A program made the position numbers and the translations under genes. The notes under the pieces were generated by a model. That model was not told the DNA's origin. It searched no databases and saw nothing but the letters and a program-made list of their open reading frames with translations. A DNA stretch of 64,000 bases from 2-01-FULL-39-10-A sp964525395. GTDB taxonomy: Bacteria; Patescibacteriota; Microgenomatia; Levybacterales; UBA12049. Of the stretch, positions 15,318-23,591 are shown piece after piece (position 1 is the first letter of the stretch; each line of letters starts with the position of its first letter). The stretch spans positions 37,452-101,451 of the forward strand of contig CAZGGU010000002.1 in assembly GCA_964525395.1 (NCBI GenBank). Reading direction: 5' to 3'.

Positions 15318-16625
15318 TTAAGGTGTGAATTTAAAGCCGCGTCCTTTTACAGTTTGCAGATGAAGCGGTGAATTAGGGTTTTCTTCAATTTTTTTCCTAA
15401 CCCTAAAAATAAGTTGATCAAGCGCTTGCTCTGAGACCCCAACTGTAGTGCCTAAATCTCCCCAAACTGCAGAGATGATTTCCTCTCTTTCGATTATCTT
15501 GTCAGGATTCATTAGCAGATAAGCAAGAAGCTTAAATTCAGCAGATGTTAAAGATTCTGAAATAATAATTTTTCCTTTTTTAATTTCTTTAGACTCTTTA
15601 TTAAAACTAATCTTTTGAGTATCTGTCTCATTTTGTTTTTTTGCATAAGACATGAGTAGCGGAAGAGCAAATTTATTATCCCTAACTAATCCTACTGCCA
15701 CGAGATGTGAAGAATCGTGAGCTTTGTTTTCCTCGATGAGGTTTTGCTCAAATGGAGTAAAATATTTCCAAATTTCTTCCAAAACTGCCTTGATTCTGCT
15801 GTTTGAAAATAAAGATTTTTCTAAATTTTCTTGTTCACCGTTTTCTAGACAAGCCTCAGCTGCTACTCTGGTTAGTTTTCCTACGCCTCCAGTTAAATTC
15901 GTGACTGTCTCGAGTGTTTGCTCTGAAAGTTTTTTATTCGCTTGTTTTTGAATATAATTTAACCTGAAATCTAAAACTGCCTTATTCATCAGCGGCAAAT
16001 ATACTATATTTCCTACTACGAATTCGTAATAATCAGCAATTAAATCATTTTCTACTATTTCTTCGAGTGGGCGAGAGAGAGGAAAGATAGCAGAGAAGCG
16101 ATATTTAGCTCTGTCTCTAAGAACCCTAAGATTGCTAAAAAATTGTGGCGTAAGCATTGGGAGATATTCCTCAAAGCGATCGAAGAGAAAAACAACTGTA
16201 TATTCTTTTTCAAGTGACAGATAATCAATAGATTTTCGCAGTCCTTGAAACAGAACTAGTTCATCGTTGGTTTTGAGGCTTTGTTCGAAAAGTCCACGAA
16301 TATATTTAGATTCTTCTTCCAGATGGCGTTCTTCAAAAGAATCAAGTAGCTCAAGAAACATATACTTGGTAGCCTCAGTTAATGGTCGTTTTTTAATTTC
16401 AGAGAAATTCATCATGACGAAGTGAAACCATTTTTCGTTTTCCTTGAGGTGAAGAGTTCTGGCTTCGCGATTGTAGGAAAGAAGTCCCATGATGTTGGAT
16501 CTTCCTACGCCTGGAAGAGAAACGATTTGCGCAGAATTTCCAGATTTTATATATGAGAGGACTTTATCAATTTCATCAAACCATGAATCTGGGGGATATA
16601 GAGATTCGAAATGTTTAGGATCCAT
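15318..16625 (-). CDS. STAND/AAA-type ATPase fused to OmpR-type winged helix (regulator)
   Basis: A 435-residue protein. The N-terminal NTPase has a degenerate P-loop, SLPGVGRSNI (residues 37-46), where the family lysine is arginine, and a Walker B-like VVFLFDRFEEYL. The C-terminus (about 340-435) is an OmpR/PhoB-type winged helix: SLTSAEFKLLAYLLMNPDKI, SEQALDQLIFRVRKKI, LQTVKGRGFKF. No receiver domain is present. It probably senses a signal through its ATPase domain and controls the adjacent T4SS genes. Promoter TTGACG-18-TACAAT, six bases before the ATG, so the mRNA looks leaderless. Divergent from the 1037-residue gene. Confidence 0.8.
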   Translation of the reverse strand: MDPKHFESLYPPDSWFDEIDKVLSYIKSGNSAQIVSLPGVGRSNIMGLLSYNREARTLHLKENEKWFHFVMMNFSEIKKRPLTEATKYMFLELLDSFEERHLEEESKYIRGLFEQSLKTNDELVLFQGLRKSIDYLSLEKEYTVVFLFDRFEEYLPMLTPQFFSNLRVLRDRAKYRFSAIFPLSRPLEEIVENDLIADYYEFVVGNIVYLPLMNKAVLDFRLNYIQKQANKKLSEQTLETVTNLTGGVGKLTRVAAEACLENGEQENLEKSLFSNSRIKAVLEEIWKYFTPFEQNLIEENKAHDSSHLVAVGLVRDNKFALPLLMSYAKKQNETDTQKISFNKESKEIKKGKIIISESLTSAEFKLLAYLLMNPDKIIEREEIISAVWGDLGTTVGVSEQALDQLIFRVRKKIEENPNSPLHLQTVKGRGFKFTP

Positions 16626-16725
16626 TAAAACATTGTAATCTAACTAGCCTCAAAACGTCAATTTTATAAGGCTTTTGTAATGTAGATATCAAGTCTATAG
16701 TTTGATTTTTCCTTAAACTACGCAC
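16626..16725. promoter_or_regulatory. Divergent promoter region of regulator and 1037-aa gene
   Basis: Leftward: TTGACG-18-TACAAT-6-ATG(16625). Rightward: TAAACT (16714-16719) six bases before the ATG at 16726, with ATATCAAG at 16686-16693. ATATCAAG, 21 bases, AAACTACGC is repeated with identical spacing upstream of the gene at 22496. Confidence 0.6.
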
Positions 16726-19700
16726 ATGGAAAGAGAAGCTTTCACGCCAGAAGAATTGACAGGACAAGGCCAAAACGCCTATTCTAGAAGTATGCCAGAA
16801 ACACCTGATAATCCTATTAAAGGTCCTGAACAAATACCGCCTCAAAGAGTAAAAAGACCACATTCAGAAGTTAACCCATCGTCAATTGAAGAAAGAATTC
16901 AGCAAATGGCGGAGGAATATCGAGGAAAAGGAATTCCTGTAGATTTTGGCACTCTCCAAGCTTTTAGAGCTCTTGCAGAAAGAGGAATTATGCCAATGGG
17001 TGGAGGCGCAGACGATCCCGATGGGGGACCTGCGGGGGGAAGAAGACGAAGAAGAGCGGGAGCAGATGGAGTGCCGCCAATTCCACTAGATGAACAAATT
17101 AATGCATTTGCAGAAGCGAATGGGCTTAGTCCTGAAACCGACCGTGCTTATATTCTTAACGCGTTGGACCGTCAAAGAGCAGATGATGAGAGAAGAGCTG
17201 CTAGAGCTCAAGGGGCAGAGGGGTGGAGAACTATGTATCTTAAGGATCAGGACATGGAAATTTTGAACAGAAATCCCATGGAGTGGATCGAGGAAAAGTT
17301 TAATGAAATAAATGCTCTTGCTAAGAAAGGAGCAGAACTTGATTCTCCTGCGCTTCAGCGTATTCAAACACTTTTCGGAGAAGCGCATGAGTACGTAGCT
17401 AATTTTAAGAAAAATGATCCTGAGCTAGTTCAGCAATTTACTGATGTATTTTTAGGAAGACTTAACTTAATGTTTATGGCTTCCACTATTGAGCTACGAG
17501 ATTTAGAGTCTGCAGGGAAAATGGCAAGAAGAACAAAAGCTTCTACTCTATTTAGTGCGATGGAATATGAAGATGGAAAAGTAGGAATGCTCTATAACAG
17601 AATGCAAACTATGTATGAAGATTACAGATTGGCTATCGGAGGAGTAGATAGAAAAATATTACCCGAGTTTGAATCTCGATTCCAGCAATTTATTATAGAC
17701 GGAGAAATGAAGATGGCGAAGAGAGGGGTAGGTGAATATGCGGCCAAATATGCAGAAATAACGGCTATTGTTAATGGGCAAGGATTGTCAGAAAGACAAA
17801 GAGTAATACTTGGGAAGATGGGAATAAATCCCGATGATCCTATTCAGGCTACCCCAGAAAAGCTAGAAGAAGCAAGACAAGCTGAGATAAATGACAGAAT
17901 TGAGCTAGATATTAGAAGAGCAATGGGACCTGCTTGGGATATTTTCCGTATAACCCAGCGTCATGCGGTTATTAATGCTAGAGCGCATAAAACAAATTCT
18001 AGAGATGTTAAGAAATTGGCTGGAGGTTGGAAGGAGTTTTTAGGTCAGAATGGTGCTGCTTTTGCTTCATTTAACGCGGAAAATATGCTCTGGGAGGAAT
18101 ATGGCCTCTATACTGGTCATGATTGGGCTTTTGTAAGAGAAATTAAGCGTGATCTGGCAACTTCAGAGATAGCAGATAGGCTCAAAAATATTAAGAAAAA
18201 AAGAGCTAAATTAAATGCTGGTGAAGATCCAGATAAAGATGATCATCATGTAAGCGATGAGGATGAAGGAGAAGAGGATCATCATGTTCTTCATGATGAA
18301 CATCCAGAAACACCTGAACAAAGAAATGTTAGATTTGCGGAAATACGTAGACAGCTTCAAATTGAAGAGAATATTTTACGCAACATGACACAAGCAGATG
18401 TGGATGAGTTTGGAAAGACGCTCTTTAGAGATATGTATGCAGCTGCTGATTTTTACTCCTCTGGGTGGAGAATGAACGGTATCTTAGATCAGCTTGACAA
18501 GTATGGAAATTATTTAAATTCTCAGGATGGGGTGGATCCACATCATCCAGTATTTGATTCCAAAAATTTCGGAATGTTTGTTCGATTAAGGGCAGATGCA
18601 GGTGGTAGAAGAGATACCTGGGAAAGAATTGCCACATTTCGACAGGAGGAAATATTAAGGCTTTACAGAGATAAAATTCTGACAGAGCCTAGCCCACAGT
18701 ACGATAGCCATGGTCATAAAATTAAGGCAAAAAAGCCAGCGCCAGATTATATGAAGCCGTCGCTTGATTTATTCTTCGGTAAGCTTAGAGAAATGGGAAT
18801 AACTACTGACGATTTACCTGCAGAATTAAAAGATGCTCAAACAACTGAATACGATGTATTTAAATTAAGGTATGGAGCAGCGATTCAAACTATTCGCCAG
18901 CAGGAGATGGAGGCTAGGGGAAATGGAGTACCGCGTCAAATAGACTTTTCTGCAATTGAGGTAGGATCAGATGACTATGTAAGATTTAAAGAAATAATTG
19001 ATAATTCAGTGGGAAAGGAAGGAGCAATTGATGATGTCATAAGAGTTTACAAGGAAATGAATAGATTCATTGGACGTAGGGATGCTATTGGTTTTGAACC
19101 CAAGGTGATTGATAGGCTTATTTATGATCCCAAGTTTGCGGATATTTACACGAGAGTGATAACAGCAGATGATATCCTTTCAACAAAGATTGAAGGACCC
19201 TCATCGCCTATAACTTCTCTTACTCAAAGTGTTTCCGTAGATCAGGCAACTGACGCACTTGTTAGAAATTTTAATGATTTAGGCCATGCGGGAAATGCAA
19301 TGGGTGGACTTTTGACGTTCGTTAAAGAAGAGCACGAAGAACCTAGATTAAAGGCAGCGCTTGAATTCGCTGAAGAAGCAAGCATGTATGGAGGGCAGGA
19401 TGCTAGAGCTAAGAATGTAAGATTTACTTTTGGAACTTATCTTAATCTAGCGAAGAAAGATTGGCTTTGGGACACAATGGATTTTGAGTCAGGGCCTGCA
19501 AGAAAAGCGATTTCAAATGCACAGAAAATATATGGGCCACAGTTGAAGGCTAAATCAAGAGCAGAATTAAGACATGAATTAGATGAAATTAGATATAAGC
19601 TCGAGGGCGCCTTTGGAGGACACCTCGGTGATAAATATTATAGAGAGCTTGAGCATATGCTTGAGGTAACTAGTGGAGATTCTAATAAGATGAGATTTAT

Positions 19701-19839
19701 GTCATTCATGATTGTTTTAATTGCAGCAGCTCTTGTAACACCAGTTGGAGTTTCTAAAGATAGCTTTAATGATGTTGGAGGACTTCTCGCAGGTGGTGGG
19801 GGCGGCGGCGGTGGTGGTGGGGGCGGAGGCCATCATTAA
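16726..19839 (+). CDS. Giant tail-anchored protein of the T4SS region, unknown function
   Basis: A 1037-residue, mostly helical, charged protein without a recognised domain. Residues 95-115 are Gly/Arg-rich (GGRRRRRAGADG), 500-525 are Asp/Glu/His-rich, and the rest is rich in Glu, Arg and Ala. A single hydrophobic helix lies near the end (SFMIVLIAAALVTPVGV), followed by a run of 13 glycines and two histidines. That layout suggests a cytoplasmic body tethered to the membrane by its tail. It diverges from the ATPase/winged-helix regulator and precedes the VirB6-like gene. Its promoter element is shared with the gene at 22496. A secreted effector or cytoplasmic scaffold of the secretion machine are both possible. 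Confidence 0.75.
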   Translation: MEREAFTPEELTGQGQNAYSRSMPETPDNPIKGPEQIPPQRVKRPHSEVNPSSIEERIQQMAEEYRGKGIPVDFGTLQAFRALAERGIMPMGGGADDPDGGPAGGRRRRRAGADGVPPIPLDEQINAFAEANGLSPETDRAYILNALDRQRADDERRAARAQGAEGWRTMYLKDQDMEILNRNPMEWIEEKFNEINALAKKGAELDSPALQRIQTLFGEAHEYVANFKKNDPELVQQFTDVFLGRLNLMFMASTIELRDLESAGKMARRTKASTLFSAMEYEDGKVGMLYNRMQTMYEDYRLAIGGVDRKILPEFESRFQQFIIDGEMKMAKRGVGEYAAKYAEITAIVNGQGLSERQRVILGKMGINPDDPIQATPEKLEEARQAEINDRIELDIRRAMGPAWDIFRITQRHAVINARAHKTNSRDVKKLAGGWKEFLGQNGAAFASFNAENMLWEEYGLYTGHDWAFVREIKRDLATSEIADRLKNIKKKRAKLNAGEDPDKDDHHVSDEDEGEEDHHVLHDEHPETPEQRNVRFAEIRRQLQIEENILRNMTQADVDEFGKTLFRDMYAAADFYSSGWRMNGILDQLDKYGNYLNSQDGVDPHHPVFDSKNFGMFVRLRADAGGRRDTWERIATFRQEEILRLYRDKILTEPSPQYDSHGHKIKAKKPAPDYMKPSLDLFFGKLREMGITTDDLPAELKDAQTTEYDVFKLRYGAAIQTIRQQEMEARGNGVPRQIDFSAIEVGSDDYVRFKEIIDNSVGKEGAIDDVIRVYKEMNRFIGRRDAIGFEPKVIDRLIYDPKFADIYTRVITADDILSTKIEGPSSPITSLTQSVSVDQATDALVRNFNDLGHAGNAMGGLLTFVKEEHEEPRLKAALEFAEEASMYGGQDARAKNVRFTFGTYLNLAKKDWLWDTMDFESGPARKAISNAQKIYGPQLKAKSRAELRHELDEIRYKLEGAFGGHLGDKYYRELEHMLEVTSGDSNKMRFMSFMIVLIAAALVTPVGVSKDSFNDVGGLLAGGGGGGGGGGGGGHH

Positions 19840-19864
19840 TTGACATAGGTATTAAACTTTAATC

Positions 19865-21436
19865 TTAATGGCCACTACCGTACGGTTTCGTAAATCCTGA
19901 ATATATCATTGCCTTCGCAAGAATATTAGTTCCTTTTCCACCTCCATGTTGAGCATGTACGTTCCTTGCCCATGTGTCAGCTGCAGTCTTTGGAATTCCT
20001 AAGTATTTTCCGCCAACTCCGAGTGGTCCCATAATATTTCCAAAATTAACACCTGGAGCTTTGAACGCATCTTTAGTGGTGGTTAAGACATTTGGTAGCA
20101 TTAAAATAAATCCAAGACCAACTATTGCCCCGATTGCTTCGGTATTCGTTCCGCCAACCAGTGGGGGAACGAATCTCGTTACAGAGTCGCCATTAAAGGA
20201 TTCAATGAAGTAGGAGGCAAGTAGGAAAAAAGCTACAGCTACTGGATAAACGGCTAAATTGGCTAAAAGATCTTTAATCCATACTCCTATCCCAGCTTTG
20301 GAGCCTGGCATAACTCCAGCGATAATCCAAAATGGAGCAAAAATAATATCAAGAATTAAGTTTACATAGGCAACAACGAGTACGACCCAAACCCTAAATA
20401 AACAGACAACTACCGCAATGGCAATAATTAAAAATGCTAGGATGTTTACAATCACACCAACTACGCCACCAATTATATTTCCCACAATATCTCCATTGCC
20501 GAAGTTAGAAGATGGACCAGTAAAGACTGATTTGATAACTTCAGCAAAAGCAGATGATACTTGTCCTGCGATTCCCAGTATTCCGCCATTTTCACTAAAA
20601 GCGGCATTAGCTGCATTAAAAGGATTAGAGGCTCCCACGACTGCATTAGCAGCTTCAGGAGACACTACAGTTGAGGTAGCGCTTTGGATGACAAAAGCAA
20701 AAAGGTAGGTAGCTACGAACATGATATCAATGAGTAATCCGGCGATTGCAAATGAGAAGGTAACTGCAATTATTCCCATAATTATTTTGGGTAATTGATT
20801 TTGAATGGTCATCACGTCATGTGCGTCAATATGGACCCTAAGCATTATTCCAAGACCGACAACGACGAAGGCGAGAATTAGAATTAAGTAGACAATATTT
20901 CTCATAGCCACCCACAGTGGAAGAACGGGCTGGAGGCCGCAAAAGCCAACTCCTCTAGAAAGATTTTTACATGGATCAGTATTTTCTTGAGCATAAACTT
21001 TATCTCCTACGCCGAAATTACCTTTAAGATATGCAGTATATTGAGTAAAAGAGGCGGGCGGGGTAAAAGTCATATCAATTGCCTTTCCCATAACGGCGAT
21101 TAAACCTCCCCCATTTTCTACATAACCGATTTTACCTGTTTCTGGATTTACACCTAGACACTGTGTGCCTGGTCTGGTTGGGTCCACTCCTGTGAGTTGG
21201 CAAGCCATAGCCGACATGGTTTCGATAAGTAGTATCTGAACTCCATTATGCATGTTCATTTCTACATTCGCTTCAGCATCTAAATTTTCTGTTTGTATAT
21301 CAGCTTGAGGAGTAGTGGCCTCAATTTCATCAAGTGTTCCTGGAGTTTGCGCATAGGTTTTATGTGAAATTCCAGCGAAAAGAGCGAGGAATAAAAAGAA
21401 AGCAAGAAAAAATAATTTCTGGGCAGAAATTCTCAT
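19865..21436 (-). CDS. VirB6/TrbL-like polytopic T4SS membrane protein
   Basis: A 523-residue protein with a signal peptide (MRISAQKLFFLAFFLFLALFAGISHKTYA), an extracytoplasmic segment to about residue 165, then at least six membrane helices grouped around 170-400, including NILAFLIIAIAVVVCLFRVWVVLVVAYVNLILDIIFAPFWI cut by short loops. The conserved FAPFW..GVMPG..G loop and soluble tail match TrbL/VirB6-like channel proteins of CPR loci. It would form the inner-membrane channel. TTGACT-17-CAAACT lies seven bases before the ATG. It converges with the 1037-residue gene. Confidence 0.75.
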   Translation of the reverse strand: MRISAQKLFFLAFFLFLALFAGISHKTYAQTPGTLDEIEATTPQADIQTENLDAEANVEMNMHNGVQILLIETMSAMACQLTGVDPTRPGTQCLGVNPETGKIGYVENGGGLIAVMGKAIDMTFTPPASFTQYTAYLKGNFGVGDKVYAQENTDPCKNLSRGVGFCGLQPVLPLWVAMRNIVYLILILAFVVVGLGIMLRVHIDAHDVMTIQNQLPKIIMGIIAVTFSFAIAGLLIDIMFVATYLFAFVIQSATSTVVSPEAANAVVGASNPFNAANAAFSENGGILGIAGQVSSAFAEVIKSVFTGPSSNFGNGDIVGNIIGGVVGVIVNILAFLIIAIAVVVCLFRVWVVLVVAYVNLILDIIFAPFWIIAGVMPGSKAGIGVWIKDLLANLAVYPVAVAFFLLASYFIESFNGDSVTRFVPPLVGGTNTEAIGAIVGLGFILMLPNVLTTTKDAFKAPGVNFGNIMGPLGVGGKYLGIPKTAADTWARNVHAQHGGGKGTNILAKAMIYSGFTKPYGSGH

Positions 21437-21481
21437 TAATTTCAGTTTGATTTATTTGAGGAAATAAGTCAATAGAAATGA

Positions 21482-21487
21482 TATAAT
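21482..21487 (+). promoter_or_regulatory. -10 box of tRNA-Ser(UGA)
   Basis: TATAAT, 18 bases upstream of the mature tRNA 5' end. No clear -35 was identified. Confidence 0.5.
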
Positions 21488-21505
21488 ATTGAGGCTAAAA
21501 TTTTA

Positions 21506-21592
21506 GGAGAGGTCGCATAGTGGTCTAGTGCGGATGTCTTGAAAACATCTGTGGGTGCAAGCCTACCGCGAGTTCGAATCTCGCTCTCTCCG
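21506..21592 (+). tRNA. tRNA-Ser(UGA)
   Basis: Class II tRNA with a long variable arm. Acceptor GGAGAGG pairs with TCTCTCC (last pair G-U), anticodon loop CTTGAAA with anticodon TGA, T loop TTCGAAT, discriminator G. The 3' CCA is not encoded (GCA follows). It reads UCA/UCG codons. A partial copy of its 3' end lies 42 bases downstream. Confidence 0.93.
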
Positions 21593-21614
21593 CATATAGC
21601 GAGATGAGAAGTTT

Positions 21615-21635
21615 ATGGTGAGCTTGTCGAATCCA
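21615..21635 (+). repeat. REP-like element between tRNA-Ser and its 3' fragment
   Basis: Contains GGTGAGCTTGTCGAATCC. The same 21 bases occur in reverse at 47853-47873. Related sequences are at 29864, 48407 and 52552. This GAGCTTGTCGAA family is widespread in environmental bacterial genomes. Confidence 0.7.
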
Positions 21636-21653
21636 AATCTCGCTCTCTCCGCA
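21636..21653 (+). pseudogene. 3' fragment of tRNA-Ser, duplicated
   Basis: An exact 18-base copy of the tRNA-Ser(UGA) 3' end (AATCTCGCTCTCTCCGCA; original at 21577-21594). No other part of the tRNA is present. It looks like a tRNA-end duplication carrying a REP-like insert rather than a functional gene. Confidence 0.75.
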
Positions 21654-21689
21654 CTAGAATAAAATTCCTCCTAATGATAAACTAAATTT

Positions 21690-22202
21690 ATGGAGTCTGC
21701 TCAGCCTCTTCATCATGAAACTAAAACCCTGCTTTCTTGGAGCGCGTATGGTAGGCCTTATGTAAGGCGAGGAAAACAGTTTTATTTAACCGCCACACTT
21801 CTAGCGATTTTAATTTGTATTATTCTTTTTCTTTTTCATCAATACTTATTTATATTTTTAGTTGGTTCGTTTCTTTTTGTAGCTTTTGCTTTTGCATACA
21901 CGCCTCCGAAAAATTATCATTATAAAATTTCGAGTGAAGGCATACTTATTGAAAAGAAGTTTTATCTCTGGGAAGAGCTTTATGACTTTTATTTTATGAA
22001 GAAGAATGGGGAGGAAATATTGTATGTTAGGACTGAATCATTTTATCCAGGAGCTTTAGTAATTCCACTTGGAGAACTGCCCAAAGACCAGGTAAAGCAG
22101 GCAATTATCAATTATCTTCCCTATAGAGAATATGTAGAGCCTACGTTTATGGATAAATCAGGAGATTGGCTGGTAAAAAATTTTCCTCTTGAGAAAAATT
22201 AG
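21690..22202 (+). CDS. Two-helix membrane protein with PH-like C-terminal domain (putative)
   Basis: A 170-residue protein. Two membrane helices (about residues 28-50 and 52-70) are followed by a soluble domain beginning NYHYKISSEGILIEKKFYLWEELYDFYF, which has the beta-strand rhythm of bacterial PH-like domains (strand, turn, W-x-x-L/I-x-x-F). No enzyme motif is visible. Such proteins occur widely in CPR genomes without known function. It lies between tRNA genes and its stop overlaps the minus-strand tRNA-Ser by none (next feature begins at 22203). Confidence 0.6.
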   Translation: MESAQPLHHETKTLLSWSAYGRPYVRRGKQFYLTATLLAILICIILFLFHQYLFIFLVGSFLFVAFAFAYTPPKNYHYKISSEGILIEKKFYLWEELYDFYFMKKNGEEILYVRTESFYPGALVIPLGELPKDQVKQAIINYLPYREYVEPTFMDKSGDWLVKNFPLEKN

Positions 22203-22287
22203 CGGAGGGTACAGGATTTGAACCTGTGAAGAGCTTTCACCCTCGGGTTTTCGAAACCCGTGCAATTGGCCACTATGCGAACCCTCC
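22203..22287 (-). tRNA. tRNA-Ser(CGA)
   Basis: Class II tRNA on the minus strand. Acceptor GGAGGGT/ACCCTCC, anticodon stem CGGGT/ACCCG with loop TTCGAAA (anticodon CGA), long variable arm, T loop TTCAAAT, discriminator G. CCA not encoded. Reads UCG. Probably co-transcribed with the tRNA-Arg just upstream. Confidence 0.93.
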
Positions 22288-22304
22288 TCAAGTTATATAT
22301 TTTG

Positions 22305-22378
22305 TACCCTCGAATGGAGTCGAACCATCGGCCTTAGCGTCCGCAACGCTACGCTCTATCCAGCTGAGCTACGAGGGC
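22305..22378 (-). tRNA. tRNA-Arg(GCG)
   Basis: Acceptor GCCCTCG pairs with CGAGGGT (G1-U72 wobble), D arm GCTC/GAGC, anticodon stem TAGCG/CGCTA with loop TTGCGGA, so the anticodon is GCG. T loop TTCGACT, discriminator A, no encoded CCA. Most bacteria read CGU/CGC with an ACG anticodon edited to ICG; a genomic G34 is unusual. TATAAT lies upstream on the minus strand. Confidence 0.9.
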
Positions 22379-22441
22379 ATGTTTATATTATATCAATAAA
22401 TAAGCTTATAAGATAATTTTTGTAATCTTTTTATAAAGTTA

Positions 22442-22492
22442 ATATCAAGCCTCATTAATCTTTAAGAGCTAAACTACGCTTAGAAAGGAGAA
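22442..22492 (+). promoter_or_regulatory. Promoter element shared with the 1037-aa gene
   Basis: ATATCAAG (22442-22449), 21 bases, AAACTACGC (22471-22479). The same two blocks with the same spacing precede the gene at 16726. Here an AAAGGAG ribosome-binding site (22484-22490) follows, so this transcript has a short leader. Confidence 0.55.
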
Positions 22493-22495
22493 GAT

Positions 22496-22714
22496 ATGTA
22501 TCCCAAAGAAGGACAAATAAAAATTCAGGAAGCATTAGCAGAAGCAGAGCAGATTGTGTTTGAAGAGCAATATACAGCTGCTCAGGAAGAAGCAGAAGAA
22601 GCTGAGCTTGAGCAAAGACTTATGGAAGTAGAATTAGCAGCAGCAGCGCAGGAAGAAGCAGAGAGACAAGCTGAGATTACTCAAGAAAAAATTGCAGAAG
22701 TTGTAGGAGTGTAA
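22496..22714 (+). CDS. Small acidic coiled-coil protein
   Basis: A 72-residue protein, almost entirely Ala/Glu/Gln with heptad-like spacing, predicted as one long helix or coiled coil. No family recognised. It has a clear AAAGGAG ribosome-binding site and the promoter element it shares with the tail-anchored 1037-residue protein, so it may belong to the same regulon. It is followed one base later by the gene at 22716, forming a three-gene operon. Confidence 0.65.
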   Translation: MYPKEGQIKIQEALAEAEQIVFEEQYTAAQEEAEEAELEQRLMEVELAAAAQEEAERQAEITQEKIAEVVGV

Positions 22715-22715
22715 C

Positions 22716-23048
22716 ATGAAAGAATTAAAAGACTTAATGAAAGATGTCGAGCGAGATCTTTTAATAGGAATAGTGATCTCAGTAAAACATAAACGATTGA
22801 CTCTAAAAGAGTCAGAGAAAATTGCGAAAGAGTTTATAGAGGAAAAAACGGAAGATTATGAAAAACTTTTCAAAAAACTCTTTGAAATGGGTAAGAAATA
22901 TAAAATAGTCAGAAAAATTTATGTTAAATATGCGCCGGAATATGAATATATGAAAAAAGAAAGGGACTTAAAAATTATGAGAAATTACATAGAAGAAAAA
23001 GATTATGAATCTGCCATTGAATTCGTGAAAGGAAACTATGGATACTAA
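22716..23048 (+). CDS. Small helical protein, unknown
   Basis: A 110-residue Lys/Glu-rich all-helical protein with no membrane segment or signal peptide. No family recognised. Its ATG overlaps the TAA of the upstream gene region (TAACATG), and its 3' end overlaps the next gene by 11 bases, so it is translated as part of the 22496-23556 operon. Confidence 0.65.
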   Translation: MKELKDLMKDVERDLLIGIVISVKHKRLTLKESEKIAKEFIEEKTEDYEKLFKKLFEMGKKYKIVRKIYVKYAPEYEYMKKERDLKIMRNYIEEKDYESAIEFVKGNYGY

Positions 23049-23556
23049 TTTTGAGTCAACAACTCAAACTATTTCATCTCAGCCACCAGTTATCGAGCCC
23101 ATTGAGGCTGGGGATTTAGACCTCCCAGTGATTGATAAGAAGGGAGACTCTCTGAGAATTACCTCTCAAGCACTTGAAGATTTTGAAGCCGAAGGGGAAT
23201 CAATTATGAGTATTCCGGGCTCACCTCATGAAAAACTTGCAGCATTAGCAGGAGGGAATATAATGCTCGAAGAGTTAAGAAAGGGAGGGAGTAAAAAAGA
23301 AAATAAAACAGACAAAGCTCAAGAACTCAGCTTAGAGGAAAGAGTGTTAAAACTCCAAGAGGAGTTATTAAAATTGATGATTGCCAGAATGAAAGCAGAG
23401 AAAAAAGATCCTAAGAAAGAAGACGAAATTTATAAAAAACTGAAAAAACTTCTAGAGGAGGCAGAAGGGGAAGGTAAGGCTAATATTCTTCAGTCGCTCA
23501 TGAATATCACATTTATGCTTTATATGATTTCGAATGAAAATTCTTCAAGAGCTTAA
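23038..23556 (+). CDS. Hypothetical protein, helical C-terminus
   Basis: A 172-residue protein with a disordered Ser/Thr/Pro N-terminus, a middle segment (SLRITSQALEDFEAEGESI), a Lys-rich coiled coil (about 105-150), and a hydrophobic C-terminal helix (ILQSLMNITFMLYMIS). The weakly hydrophobic tail could be a membrane tether, echoing the tail-anchored proteins at 16726 and 25861. No family recognised. Last gene of the three-gene operon. Confidence 0.6.
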   Translation: MDTNFESTTQTISSQPPVIEPIEAGDLDLPVIDKKGDSLRITSQALEDFEAEGESIMSIPGSPHEKLAALAGGNIMLEELRKGGSKKENKTDKAQELSLEERVLKLQEELLKLMIARMKAEKKDPKKEDEIYKKLKKLLEEAEGEGKANILQSLMNITFMLYMISNENSSRA

Positions 23557-23567
23557 ATATTTTCTGG

Positions 23568-23573
23568 TATAAT
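23568..23573 (+). promoter_or_regulatory. Extended -10 box of tRNA-Ser(GGA)
   Basis: TGGTATAAT, 18 bases upstream of the tRNA 5' end, the same distance as for tRNA-Ser(UGA). Confidence 0.6.
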
Positions 23574-23591
23574 ACGCACACACTAAGAACT

